From: Vermamoeba vermiformis
Taxonomy: Eukaryota; Tubulinea; Echinamoebida
Direction: 5' to 3'
DNA length: 64,000 bases
NCBI GenBank assembly: GCA_045837725.1
Contig: JBEWZL010000267.1
Span: 62,001 to 126,000 of the forward strand
This document shows, in pieces, positions 11,301 through 20,007 of the stretch. The notes under the pieces were generated by a model, which was not told the origin of the DNA, did not search any database, and saw only the letters and a list, made by a program, of their open reading frames with translations. The position numbers and the translations under genes are program-made. How positions within the stretch are numbered: the stretch's first letter is position 1; every line of letters begins with the position of its first letter.

Positions 11301-14300
11301 TATCTTTCGATAGCATTGTGACGTGCATCATGCCAGCATAGCCAAATGAAACAAGGCTTAGCGTATCACCAACGACAGTTAATGCAATATCGTAACCGGC
11401 CACGGAGATATTTTGTGCTGCAACGGGGTTGAGCCAGTTCGACGGGTGAAATTTCATCGCAGAGGTTATGACGCTGTTGTTCGCTGTGTATTGAAGTGCG
11501 AGGTAGAGATATGAACCATCGCCATGCAAGCTGATTTTACTGGGTCCGTTATATAACAGCTTACTGTAGACTAAGCCAAATGAGTTGTTGAAGATAAGTA
11601 GAGTCCAGTTAGTCGACGGAAGACCCTTCGCAACGGCAATGAAATCAGCGTTGACTCGACAAGCGTGTACATATTCGGTATTAGATGGTGCGTTGCTTAT
11701 GGTGTTGTTGAAGAGAATTTGACCTAAAAATGAGTTAGCGAAATCGTGTTCCCGGGAGTTTTCCTTGTAGATCTCGCTTTACTTGCCTTGCTTGCTGATT
11801 TGAATCGCTAAATGACCTTCTATTCCCATTGTTATAATTATAACCGAGCTATTCGGACCACTCATCGCTTGAAAATCGTAGGTAGTTGGTGGGGGTGGAA
11901 AAACGAATCTATTTAGTTGTGTCCAATTTGTGCTGAAAACTGTGAACCATAAAGATCCGTGTTGCTGCCCATTTTCTAAATCAACTACGGCAAATGAGTT
12001 GATATCTAATTGAAGAATTTGGGGCTGTCCGAATGTCGAATCCGGAAACTGAGACATCAGATCGACGTACGCCGCGGATGTGTTATGAAAAAATGAGAAA
12101 GATCTTGTCATAGGGGGTCGTTGAGACGCTGTACATGATGAATCTATAACAAATTATCGCTAAATTAATACGATTAAATATGGCAGCAACATTGCCGCAG
12201 GAGATTTGCGCGGGAACGGAGATATGAAGAAAGTTCGGTTGCCCTGGGAGATTGACACGTGACGAGTTTCCTGGAAGTAATTGTTCGACGGTTGACACGA
12301 CCAACACCACAGCTGTACTATTTGTTATATAGCTCTGGTAATTTTGTTTTTGTTCGTTGTAATTTTTACAAGATAAATATGTCAAGATCGCAGATCTGCA
12401 GCAATCACCTTCAGTCTTTGACCTCAATTGGTGATGTAAACACAGTGGAGCCTAAGAAGATATTCGAAGTGTTGGAGCTCGTGACTACCTGGTCCAGACT
12501 GCTTCGGGAGGCCAAATCCGATCCAGATGAGCTTCCTTTCCTCCACGCCCTGGCTGTGGCTGTTTGCCTGGCCGATGATCCAAGTGCCCTTGATCGAAGC
12601 CCCGTCACTTCAAAGAGTTCATTGATGAAATTCTACGAAAGAGTAGATCAAGAGGCGAACAAGGATTATCTTCCCTTGCTGAAGCCCCTGGCAGACCGTA
12701 TTTCGGAGTTGGACTCTCAGAACGACGATTTGCTGAATCTGGGAGAGGATAGACCTAGCAAAGTGGAGCTGAACCTGGATGAGTTCGACGAGCTGACCTC
12801 ATCGGCGGACGAGACCACAAGGAAAATCTTACAAGACTTCCTAAGATCTCCAGCGGTCCAGAAGAAGAAAAGAAAGAGAGTGGCACCTCCCCCGGCCCCA
12901 CGCCAACCACCACCCAACCCGGCATCCGGATCGTCGCAGAAGAATTCAGCTAGCTCCCGTGGTGCAATAGAGATTGACGAGGAGGCTATGACTGCAGTTC
13001 GTAATCTGTTGGACACTGCTAAGGAGACCCAAGGCAGTGCATTCAACGCCAATCAGAACCCCTCCACACAGCCATGGCAGCAGGCGAGTCAGCAGCCCTA
13101 CGCACCAAGCGCTCCACCGTCGGCGCCGTCCTATTATGGCCAGGGTCAGCAAGGTTCCCAAGGACAATCGATGCAGAATGGCTATGCGGGTACGGGTTAC
13201 CACCAGCCGTTCTACTCAAGTCCGATCCAGGGCGGTGGACATACAGCATACGCCCTGGTTCAGAACTATTACAGCCAGCCTTACCCGCCGCTTCAGGGGG
13301 CTAATACCTACCAACCACCAGTAGGTCCCAGCCAACACCAATGGGGATTCGCTATGCCTTCATTTGCTTACGAGAAGAAGCAGTCAGACCCGTCTTCGAG
13401 AGCGGTGGCGGCGATTCCTAACTCAACGTTAGTTCTCGGAGAATCGAAGGCCGAAGTACAGCTGTACTTACCCAGGCATTGCACGGACGAAGGTTTAGTT
13501 CGTGGGCCGAAATCCAAGAACGAGAAGCCCAAGGACGTGACAGAATATTTGCTGGCAAGTCAGCGCATTGCAGTGGCAATGAACCTGGAGAGTTATCCCG
13601 TGGCCTTCCAAGATTATTCGATGTATCTCACTCATATGGTTGGCCTCAGCAGAGTCTATGAGTGGGAGTCAGTAATGAAGCTAGATGAAGAGTTTCGACG
13701 CCGTCAAGCATTGGGCAATCTTCGCTGGGCACCACCACCGTACGAGGTGGCTTCTCTGATTCTTACAACTCACACAAGTGATCAACCACGAGCCTTACCT
13801 GGACGTCCGCAGGACGGGAAGAAGAAGCAAGGCCCATGCCACCAGTGGAATTGCGGTACGTGCTCTTATGGGCCTAATTGCAAGTTCGCGCATGTTTGCT
13901 TGTGGTGCGCTGAGAACCATAAGGCAATCCAGTGCCCAAAAGCGAACTCCGCCCAGACGAATTCTTCGGGCGCGTCTGGGGCTCGGAGCAATTAATTCGC
14001 GCTCGATACAGCTCTGTCACTATGGCCTTCTCCTTTTGGTCCAAGTACTTGGAAGACGATGAAGATAAAGACCTCTTAACAGAAGTGTTTGCTCCTGGTC
14101 GAGGTCTTCGCCTTGTGGAGAATGACGAGCTGGTACTCCCTTCCGAATTGGCCAATTATTCAATCCCTGATTCCAGTGTGCATGACCTCTTCACGGCAGA
14201 CATTCAAGCAGAGCTGGAGAAAGGCTACATAGCAGTGGCGACTTCCAAACCTCGCAAAGTCAACGCGTTGGGCGCCGTCGACAAAGGAGATGGTCGCTAT

Positions 14301-17163
14301 CGGAGAATTACTGATCTCAGTCGTCCCATAGGTCTTGCCCTTAATGAACTCGTAAAGGCTCCTCCCTTCAAGTTCGAGACAGTAGATGATGCCTGCGACA
14401 TCATTGCGGACAATGGCCACATCTTCTCTTCAAAATATGATCTAGTCTCGGCATATCGTCACTTGCCTGTGTGGCCTGATCACTGGGACCTGTGTGGCTT
14501 CATGTGGAATGACGTCTATTATGTGGACTTGCGAGTCTGCTTCGGCTATCGAAAGGCTCCATACGTGTTCTACAAAGTGTCTAATTTCATTAAGCGAATA
14601 GGGCAGAAGTACTACTCCGTGTGCTTAATTGTCCCGTACCTTGATGACTTCCTAGTTCTATCGCCTGGTCCAACAAAAGATCAAGCAAGGCAGAATGCAG
14701 TCCAAGATGCCGCTAATTTCCGGCGCTGTCTTCGAGAGATGGGCTGGGAAATTTCGGAGAAGAAGTGCGTAGAAGTCACACAGCTGGTCGTCTTCCTTGG
14801 CATCCAACTCGACTTGGTGGAGAAGACAGTGGTGTTGCCTGCAGACAAGTTGAAGAAGTTGATGGCTCAGCTCGAGAGCTTCGTGGTGCGAGAGCATGCG
14901 ACAAAGAGAGAGTTGCAGGAGCTGGTCGGTTGTCTCAACTTTGCTTGTTCAGTGATTAGAGGAGGACGTACCTTTTTACGTCGCGCTATTGATCTGATTA
15001 ATTCCGTTAGCGAAGACAGACGTCACATACCCGTGGCACTCAACAACAACTTCAAGATGGACATCAAGTGGTGGCTGAAATTTGCGCGCGACTGGAATGG
15101 CAAGGAGAAGATGCTGGACCCACGACCAATTGATGATCGCCATTTCACCGTGGACGCGTCTGGCACAGCAGTTTGCGCCGTATTCGACAAGCACTTCATT
15201 GTCCGCTATCACGACAGTCTGACGACAGAGTGGCATATTAACGAGAAAGAGTGCCTTGCAGTGTATCTGGCCGCACTGAAGTGGGGTCACCTATGGTCTG
15301 GCAGGAGAGTCGTGGTCAGTTCTGATAACTCTACCACTGTGGCTGCTTTAAACAAAGGATCGTCCAAAGCAGTGCATATAATGAAGATGCTACGCTCGTT
15401 GTTCTGGCTCTCAGCCAAGAACAACTTTCATCTTACTGCGGTTCATTTACCAGGTAATCGCAACATCCTGGCCGACGCTGGCTCTCGCGGTCGCTTCGGT
15501 CCGTTAGACAAAGCAGGCATTACCATGTCTCCGTGCCCAACTCTGGAATGGATAGATCTGTGAACGAGTACCTACAGCTGGCGTACGCACCATCTACAAA
15601 CCGCTCCCGAGAATCAGCAGTGGGTGCCTTCGAACGTTGGTGCCTTTCAACCCAGCGCACTGTGGAGACATCAGAGGATACACTGTGCGAATATATTGCG
15701 TATCTAGCGAATAAGAATGTGAAAGCGAGCTCTATCAAGGCATACGTGAGTTCAATTAATACTCACTTTAAATTGCTCGGGCAGAAGGACTGTCTGGCGG
15801 ACAAATTCAAGATCAAGACCATGATCCGTGGAGTCAAGCGAGCTCAGGCGCACGCACCTAGTGGAAAACACCCGCTCACTCCAGTGGAGCTAAGAAGAAT
15901 TAGGCAGTCGCTGGATTGGACTTCGTCGCGTGATCGTACCTTCTGGGCGTGCTTGGTGATTGGCTTTTGGACCTTCTTGCGAGGCAGTAATTTGGTCCCC
16001 AAGGCAGCGAACAAGTTTGACCCAAATCGTCATCTCTCTCCAGCAAATATGACGATTAAGAGCAACGTCGTATTCGCACTGATGAAAACGAAGACGATCC
16101 AATTTGCGGAGAGACTGCTGGTGCTTCCACTGGTTGCTTTACCGGGTAATGACTTGTGTCCGGTGGCTGCGTTGGTTGCGATGTGGGAGCTGTGCCCACT
16201 ACGCAAAGCTGGTCCGTTGTTTACCTTCAGTGATGGGCGAGGGGCAGTGGTGCCTCTTCTTCACTCGAAGCTGAACGAAAGTATGTGGTGCCAGTCGTGG
16301 GACTGGTCATACTTGGTTGCTTTTAGCTGATTAACTGACTCTTCTAGTGATAAGAGATGCGTGTCGTAAAATTGGCCTGGATCCATCGAACTACTCTGCT
16401 CACTCTTTGCGGAAGGGCGGAGCGACCATCGCCTTACTCTCCGGTGTGGATGTGACAATGGTCAAGGCACAAGGAGACTGGGTCTCAAACGCGTATGAAC
16501 GGTACATCTCATTCTCTATGGTCCAACGAGAGAGCGTTCCACGGAAGATAGCGGAGGCGATGAAGGAGGAGGATTTTGAAGAGCGCTGCACTTCCCTGGC
16601 CTTGGCGACTCAGGCAGCTCTCTATTGATAGTTTGGGGCTCGAACGCTTTCGGTTTGGGAGACTTCGTTGGCATTCGGCCCCAAGCGAGGGGGTATGAGA
16701 GTGCAGAAGTCCCTAACGCCGTGCGCTTCACCCCAGTTGACGAATGTCGAAGTAATCGAGGTTCTGGCAGCAACATTGCCGCAGGAGATTTGCGCGGGAA
16801 CGGAGATATGAAGAAAGTTCGGTTGCCCTGGGAGATTGACACGTGACGAGTTTCCTGGAAGTAATTGTTCGACGGTTGACACGACCAACACCACAGCTGT
16901 ACTATTTGTTATATAGCTCTGGTAATTTTGTTTTTTATTTTTATTTTTCTTTACGTATTACAAATAAAGCGGGAGACTTCGTTGGCATTCGGCCCCAAGC
17001 GAGGGGGTACGAGAGTGCAGAAGTCCCTAACGCCGTGCGCTTCACCCCAGTTGACGAATGTCGAAGTAATCGAGGTTCTAAAAAGATACGTTGATCTTGC
17101 AAGATTCGTACCACTTGTTAAAAGGACGAACAATACGACCCAAAGCACTCGGACTATCACCAT
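8309..17163 (-). CDS. single-pass receptor kinase 2, intron 1 carries a retrotransposon
   Basis: Tandem paralogue of the receptor at 1790-5704. Exons: 17112-17163, 11787-12143, 11214-11723, 10924-11162, 10432-10851, 10290-10386, 9940-10236, 9838-9885, 9286-9792, 9156-9235, 8855-9092, 8697-8801, 8611-8648, 8309-8558. Several match copy 1 exactly in length (510, 97, 80, 238, 105 and 38 nt). Exon 1 is a signal peptide (MVIVRVLWVVLFVLL) ending in phase 1, as in copy 1. Intron 1 is about 4.97 kb because a complete YR retrotransposon lies in it, in the opposite orientation. The TM helix and kinase are intact: GAGAYGKV, HRDLAARN, DFG, PIRWM-APES, EERPTMEQ. The intron after exon 2 appears to start with GC instead of GT. 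Copies differ most in the N-terminal ectodomain and juxtamembrane region and are nearly identical around the TM and parts of the kinase. No coding disruption was seen. Confidence 0.87.
11785..11786 (-). other. GC-AG splice donor in receptor kinase 2
   Basis: At the end of exon 2 (11787) the intron begins GCAAGT where the paralogue has GTAAGT at 5217. The frame and the acceptor near 11724 match the paralogue, so this is read as a GC-AG intron. Confidence 0.6.
12181..12351 (+). repeat. left split direct repeat A1
   Basis: 171-bp unit starting TGGCAGCAACATTGCC and ending in a T run. It matches 16765-16935 without a difference seen by eye. Confidence 0.9.
12379..13995 (+). CDS. retrotransposon gag-like protein
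   Basis: First ORF of the element, 538 aa from the ATG at 12379; an upstream ATG at 12259 lies inside repeat A1 and is less likely. The N-terminal third is helical and acidic, then comes a Lys/Arg stretch (KKKRKRVAPPP), a Gln/Pro/Tyr/Ser-rich low-complexity middle, and a Cys/His-rich end with CHQWNCGTCSYGPNCKFAH, a CCCH-type zinc finger, followed by a second C..C..H..C cluster. Zinc-binding tails of this kind bind the element's RNA during particle formation. The stop overlaps the following RT frame by about 60 nt in a different frame, so RT may be reached by frameshift or by its own start. Confidence 0.8.
   Translation: MSRSQICSNHLQSLTSIGDVNTVEPKKIFEVLELVTTWSRLLREAKSDPDELPFLHALAVAVCLADDPSALDRSPVTSKSSLMKFYERVDQEANKDYLPLLKPLADRISELDSQNDDLLNLGEDRPSKVELNLDEFDELTSSADETTRKILQDFLRSPAVQKKKRKRVAPPPAPRQPPPNPASGSSQKNSASSRGAIEIDEEAMTAVRNLLDTAKETQGSAFNANQNPSTQPWQQASQQPYAPSAPPSAPSYYGQGQQGSQGQSMQNGYAGTGYHQPFYSSPIQGGGHTAYALVQNYYSQPYPPLQGANTYQPPVGPSQHQWGFAMPSFAYEKKQSDPSSRAVAAIPNSTLVLGESKAEVQLYLPRHCTDEGLVRGPKSKNEKPKDVTEYLLASQRIAVAMNLESYPVAFQDYSMYLTHMVGLSRVYEWESVMKLDEEFRRRQALGNLRWAPPPYEVASLILTTHTSDQPRALPGRPQDGKKKQGPCHQWNCGTCSYGPNCKFAHVCLWCAENHKAIQCPKANSAQTNSSGASGARSN
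13932..15563 (+). CDS. reverse transcriptase-RNase H
   Basis: Second ORF of the element. RT motifs run in order: KYDLVSAYRHL (motif A with the catalytic Asp), FGYRKAPYVF (motif B), and YLDD near residue 237 (motif C active site). The RNase H domain follows with TVDASG, an Asn-Glu-Lys-Glu helix (NEKECLAVYLA), SSDNS, and a final Asp in ILADAGSR, so the acidic residues expected for catalysis are present. The enzyme copies the element RNA into DNA. The ATG at 13932 is inside gag; the in-frame ATG at 14022, just after the gag stop, is an equally likely start. The stop overlaps the YR start region. Confidence 0.92.
   Translation: MPKSELRPDEFFGRVWGSEQLIRARYSSVTMAFSFWSKYLEDDEDKDLLTEVFAPGRGLRLVENDELVLPSELANYSIPDSSVHDLFTADIQAELEKGYIAVATSKPRKVNALGAVDKGDGRYRRITDLSRPIGLALNELVKAPPFKFETVDDACDIIADNGHIFSSKYDLVSAYRHLPVWPDHWDLCGFMWNDVYYVDLRVCFGYRKAPYVFYKVSNFIKRIGQKYYSVCLIVPYLDDFLVLSPGPTKDQARQNAVQDAANFRRCLREMGWEISEKKCVEVTQLVVFLGIQLDLVEKTVVLPADKLKKLMAQLESFVVREHATKRELQELVGCLNFACSVIRGGRTFLRRAIDLINSVSEDRRHIPVALNNNFKMDIKWWLKFARDWNGKEKMLDPRPIDDRHFTVDASGTAVCAVFDKHFIVRYHDSLTTEWHINEKECLAVYLAALKWGHLWSGRRVVVSSDNSTTVAALNKGSSKAVHIMKMLRSLFWLSAKNNFHLTAVHLPGNRNILADAGSRGRFGPLDKAGITMSPCPTLEWIDL
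15548..16628 (+). CDS. tyrosine recombinase, split by an intron
   Basis: Third gene of the element; it should insert the circular DNA copy by site-specific recombination. Two exons, 15548-16280 and 16348-16628, join in frame across a 67-nt intron (GTATG...TTCTAG); reading through the intron hits a stop. Exon 1 has the core-binding domain (helices around KASSIKAYVSSINTHF) and the first catalytic Arg in FLRGSNL. Exon 2 has HSLRKGG (His-x-x-Arg), GDW, and the nucleophile Tyr in the YERYIS region. All YR signature residues are therefore present only in the spliced product. The ATG at 15548 overlaps the end of RT. No methyltransferase or SGNH hydrolase follows, unlike some DIRS and Ngaro elements. 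Confidence 0.85.
16281..16347 (+). other. spliceosomal intron in the retrotransposon YR gene
   Basis: 67 nt, starting GTATGTG after CTGAACGAAA and ending CTCTTCTAG. Removal joins the Arg-box half to the His-x-x-Arg/Tyr half in frame. Its size and ends match host introns in this window. Confidence 0.7.
16657..16765 (+). repeat. internal repeat B1
   Basis: 109-bp unit starting GGGAGACTTCGTTGGC and ending GAGGTTCT. It matches 16971-17079 except T/C at 16696 versus 17010. It follows the YR stop by about 30 bp and joins A2 directly. Confidence 0.9.
16765..16935 (+). repeat. internal repeat A2
   Basis: Second copy of the A unit. The B1/A2 junction (GGTTCT then GGCAGC) is the sequence expected when the element's two ends join in a circular intermediate. 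Confidence 0.9.
16971..17079 (+). repeat. right terminal repeat B2
   Basis: Second copy of the B unit, ending at the right edge of the element. It is separated from A2 by a 35-bp AT-rich spacer. Confidence 0.9.
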
Positions 17164-17942
17164 CGTGGCGTGATCTTTAATATATTGATCACCGCACTTT
17201 CGCCTTGCCTTGTGGGATTACACAGCTAATGTGAACGTGAATGGCAAGGAGCGGGTTATTCGCCGCTGACTGATTTAATGTGAGCCAGCAACTTTAAAAA
17301 AGAATGCGTTAATAATACATAAATATTAATACGGTTTTGCAACTAAAGCTGAAGCACGATATTAAACTAATCAAAAAATGCTAGCATTTTTAAAAATTAA
17401 TTAAATGGGCATTTACGTACAAATTTAACGTGCAAGTTAATATTACAACAGTTTTGCAGCCAATAAAAATTTTGAAACCGAGTTGCAAAATTGATCTTTG
17501 ATCTACTCACCAGCCATCGACAAACCCAGACCGCCTTCCTATTCAACGCATTCATACTTGAAATTGTCACGGATGGCGTATTCAAGAGAGTTGTGTGGTG
17601 ATTAACAATACAAAATCGAATTGTTCATAGTTTAATAGATCTTAAATTATTTCGGGCTTTGTATTTCCAAGATTAGATACTTTGTAATTATAGTACGTAT
17701 TAAAAACGATGCTTTCAAGAACGAAAAATTGGATTGACTAAATTCTGGATGTGCGATCGTGTTTCTTCCACAATCGAGCAATCGCTTAGTTAGCTGTTAA
17801 TATCAAGAACCTGAATACTTAAGGACAGAGCGTGGTGTTCCAGACAAAAATACTTTCATTTCACGTGCGGAATTTTTTGGGTAACTTTTACGCGAGCGAA
17901 AATTTATTGTCAGTTTTGTACGTTTCTTTCGCGAAGATCAAA
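17164..17942. other. intergenic, upstream of receptor kinase 2
   Basis: About 780 bp between the receptor 2 start and the 3' end of the next minus-strand gene. It is AT-rich, with only short frames lacking recognisable content (for example minus 17397-17585). No RNA gene or repeat was seen. Confidence 0.5.
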
Positions 17943-19608
17943 CTATTTGCTCACTTTAGGCTTTTTTGTTCGCAATTCATCTATTTCATCCTGCGTATGT
18001 GCTTTACGCTTGTTGTTTTGATTAGAATTTGGTTGTTTTTCTCGTCTTTCAAGGGCGTTCTGTTCAAGACCAAACTGATTTGAATCAACACTAACATCTA
18101 GTGAACAGAGCTCTTTTGCATCCTCAGCAAACTTTTTGATAATCTTGTTGAGCATATCAACAGGAATAGTATCCATCTTAAGTGTCTCTTTAAACTGTTG
18201 CAATGTCTCATGTAGAAGTTGGATAGCCCTTGGAATACCCATACTCTTCTTCCACAAAGCATGCACAAGTGCCTGGGCAGATTTTGTCAGAGGCTCATTG
18301 ATGATTTGCTGGCAAATAGTCATGCAACTCTCTTGTGATAGTGGAGTCAAGGGCAAGCTAATATTTGTCATTATCTTGGCAGGCTCTTGGAGCTTGTTAA
18401 GATTGGTTGTGTATTTGCCAGCCTGAATGAATTAGTAAAAAACCTTGTTGACCATGAACATACCATCAACATGTGAACTTTGACCTTGTTGCAATACAAA
18501 AGTTGATAGTCATAGAAATGCACCATCACTCTATAAGCAAGAAGTTTATCTGAGGCACTTGTTTCAAGAAGTAGCTGCAAAAGTTAGTCAATGCTTTTGA
18601 ATTGAACAGGTTGTGCACTTACTGAGGCCTCATCAATGTTGACCAGCAATATTTTAGAGTCTAAGCTAAGCCCAATTGCAACATAACTTCTATCATTGTA
18701 CACCAGATGAACAAACAAATCAAGCAATGAGAAGAACACTGAATAGTTTTCTTTGTTGGGGGCTGTCTTGAGAAGTTCGTTGCTGATAAGCCACTCTTTG
18801 TCTTCATCTTTGTCTGGGTTCCATGTGATAGGAATATCAACCTCTGTAGTATTGATCTTGTGCTTGCCTGCAAATCTGCTGCAAATGTTGCTAATCACAA
18901 TTCTTCGACAAATCAAATCTGTCAAGAGAAATGCTTGTTGTTCATCTTGTAGATTGGTAAGTACTGCAGGTGCTACATCTAACTCAGCTATTGATGCTGA
19001 TATAATCAAAGACTTCTTTAAGGTCTCATGAAGACTGGACAAAAACCTGAGGCGTTGCTGCTGGTTTTTGGAGAGATTTGCATCAAATGCGCCGTTTTTG
19101 ATTTCTTCAGCAATGGTTTCAAAGGATTTATGGGCAGGCAAGGGCAGCGTTGAATTTTCAATGAATGCTTGCATTACTTCAGGATCGTGGAACACTCTAA
19201 TTGCCCACTCTAATAGCAGTCGCGTCTTTCCGTAGCCAGAAGACGCAGCAATTACAGCTGCATTCGGTTTCATTAGGCCAATGCCAGTTGCGTTTGCAAA
19301 GCAGTCTGAAAGTAGTTGTAGCATCGTTTGTTGCCGGTTTAGGAATGGCGGATCTCGTAAATTTGTCCATTTCGCAGGCGTTGTTCTTATGGCACCTCTT
19401 GGCAACATAAAGACGAAGTTGTTGTCGGAATGAGGGACGTAGTCATCATTGAGAATATTTTGGCACTCAGACATGATCAAAGATACGGCGCCACGAGACA
19501 GACGTTTGATAGCAGAAAGTATTTGCAGTATCTCGTCTTTTTCGCGGTTAGTTTTGTTCTGAGTGGATACGACTTACTTTGCTCTTCTGGCAGAGGTTCG
19601 CTCCTCAT
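17943..19608 (-). CDS. Crinkler/RHS-like P-loop NTPase with C-terminal NLS
   Basis: Four exons (19578-19608, 18623-19536, 18464-18574, 17943-18422) total 1536 nt, 511 aa. Walker A is ASSGYGKTRLL near residue 90 and Walker B is ILLVNIDEAS just before the second intron. A helical C-terminal region follows (IPRAIQLLHETLQQF), as in the HTH-like lid of STAND/AAA NTPases. The tail is Lys/Asn-rich with NNKRKAH and TKKPKVSK, good nuclear localisation signals. There is no nuclease or kinase domain. The architecture resembles NTPase modules of Crinkler/RHS proteins; that is by motif and context, not by search. The ATG at 19608 is chosen because it joins in frame through the donor at 19577. Confidence 0.6.
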
Positions 19609-20007
19609 TCTAGAAAAAATCAATATTTTATTAATTAATTTATTGATACGGAATTATTAAAGCAAAACATGTTAATTATATGGCTCGTACAAAATTATAA
19701 GAATTAAATAATCATGAATTATTTGAGAATACTTCATTTTAAAATAAATTTACGCATCCAACCTTTTGTTTACCTGGTGCTTCGTAACGCCGTGTTTACT
19801 TAATAAAGTGAACGTTTATTACGAGTATTGGATTAGTATTGCTGTTTCTCTTGCACGACTGAGACACATGTTCAACATAATTGCAAATCCGCGGGTTCGT
19901 GTTGATCAGACCTTCGCAGTTGATTCAAAAAAGGTTTTATCGGCCATCAAACGATCAATGAAACAATTCTTCGGTTATATTTATTCGTAGCTAAAAATAC
20001 AATTATT
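19609..20007. other. intergenic
   Basis: AT-rich, about 400 bp between two minus-strand genes. The plus frame 19766-19990 has no recognisable feature. Confidence 0.4.

Larger units (their letters stand above)
12181..17079 (+). mobile_element. DIRS-order (Ngaro/PAT-like) YR retrotransposon with split direct repeats
   Basis: A complete-looking element of about 4.9 kb. It encodes gag, reverse transcriptase-RNase H and a tyrosine recombinase in that order on the plus strand and has no DDE integrase. Its ends are split direct repeats in the order A1 (12181-12351), genes, B1 (16657-16765), A2 (16765-16935), B2 (16971-17079); B1 and A2 abut around a shared T. That layout fits Ngaro/PAT-type elements and not the inverted-repeat layout of DIRS1 itself. 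No target-site duplication was seen, as expected for recombinase-mediated insertion. A1 and A2 look identical and B1 and B2 differ at one base seen by eye, suggesting a young copy. It lies in intron 1 of receptor kinase 2, antisense to it. Confidence 0.9.

Noticed and set aside
12411-15738. Minus-strand frames inside the retrotransposon
   Set aside because: Low-complexity or shadow translations of gag and RT; no start context or motif.
15548-16628. Bacterial or phage-type integrase from contamination
   Set aside because: It sits behind RT-RNase H, is split by a host-like intron, and is flanked by the element's own repeats within a eukaryotic intron.
12181-17079. Reading the element as DIRS1-type with inverted terminal repeats, or as an LTR/Gypsy element
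   Set aside because: The repeats are direct and split (A1, B1-A2-B2) and there is no protease or DDE integrase.
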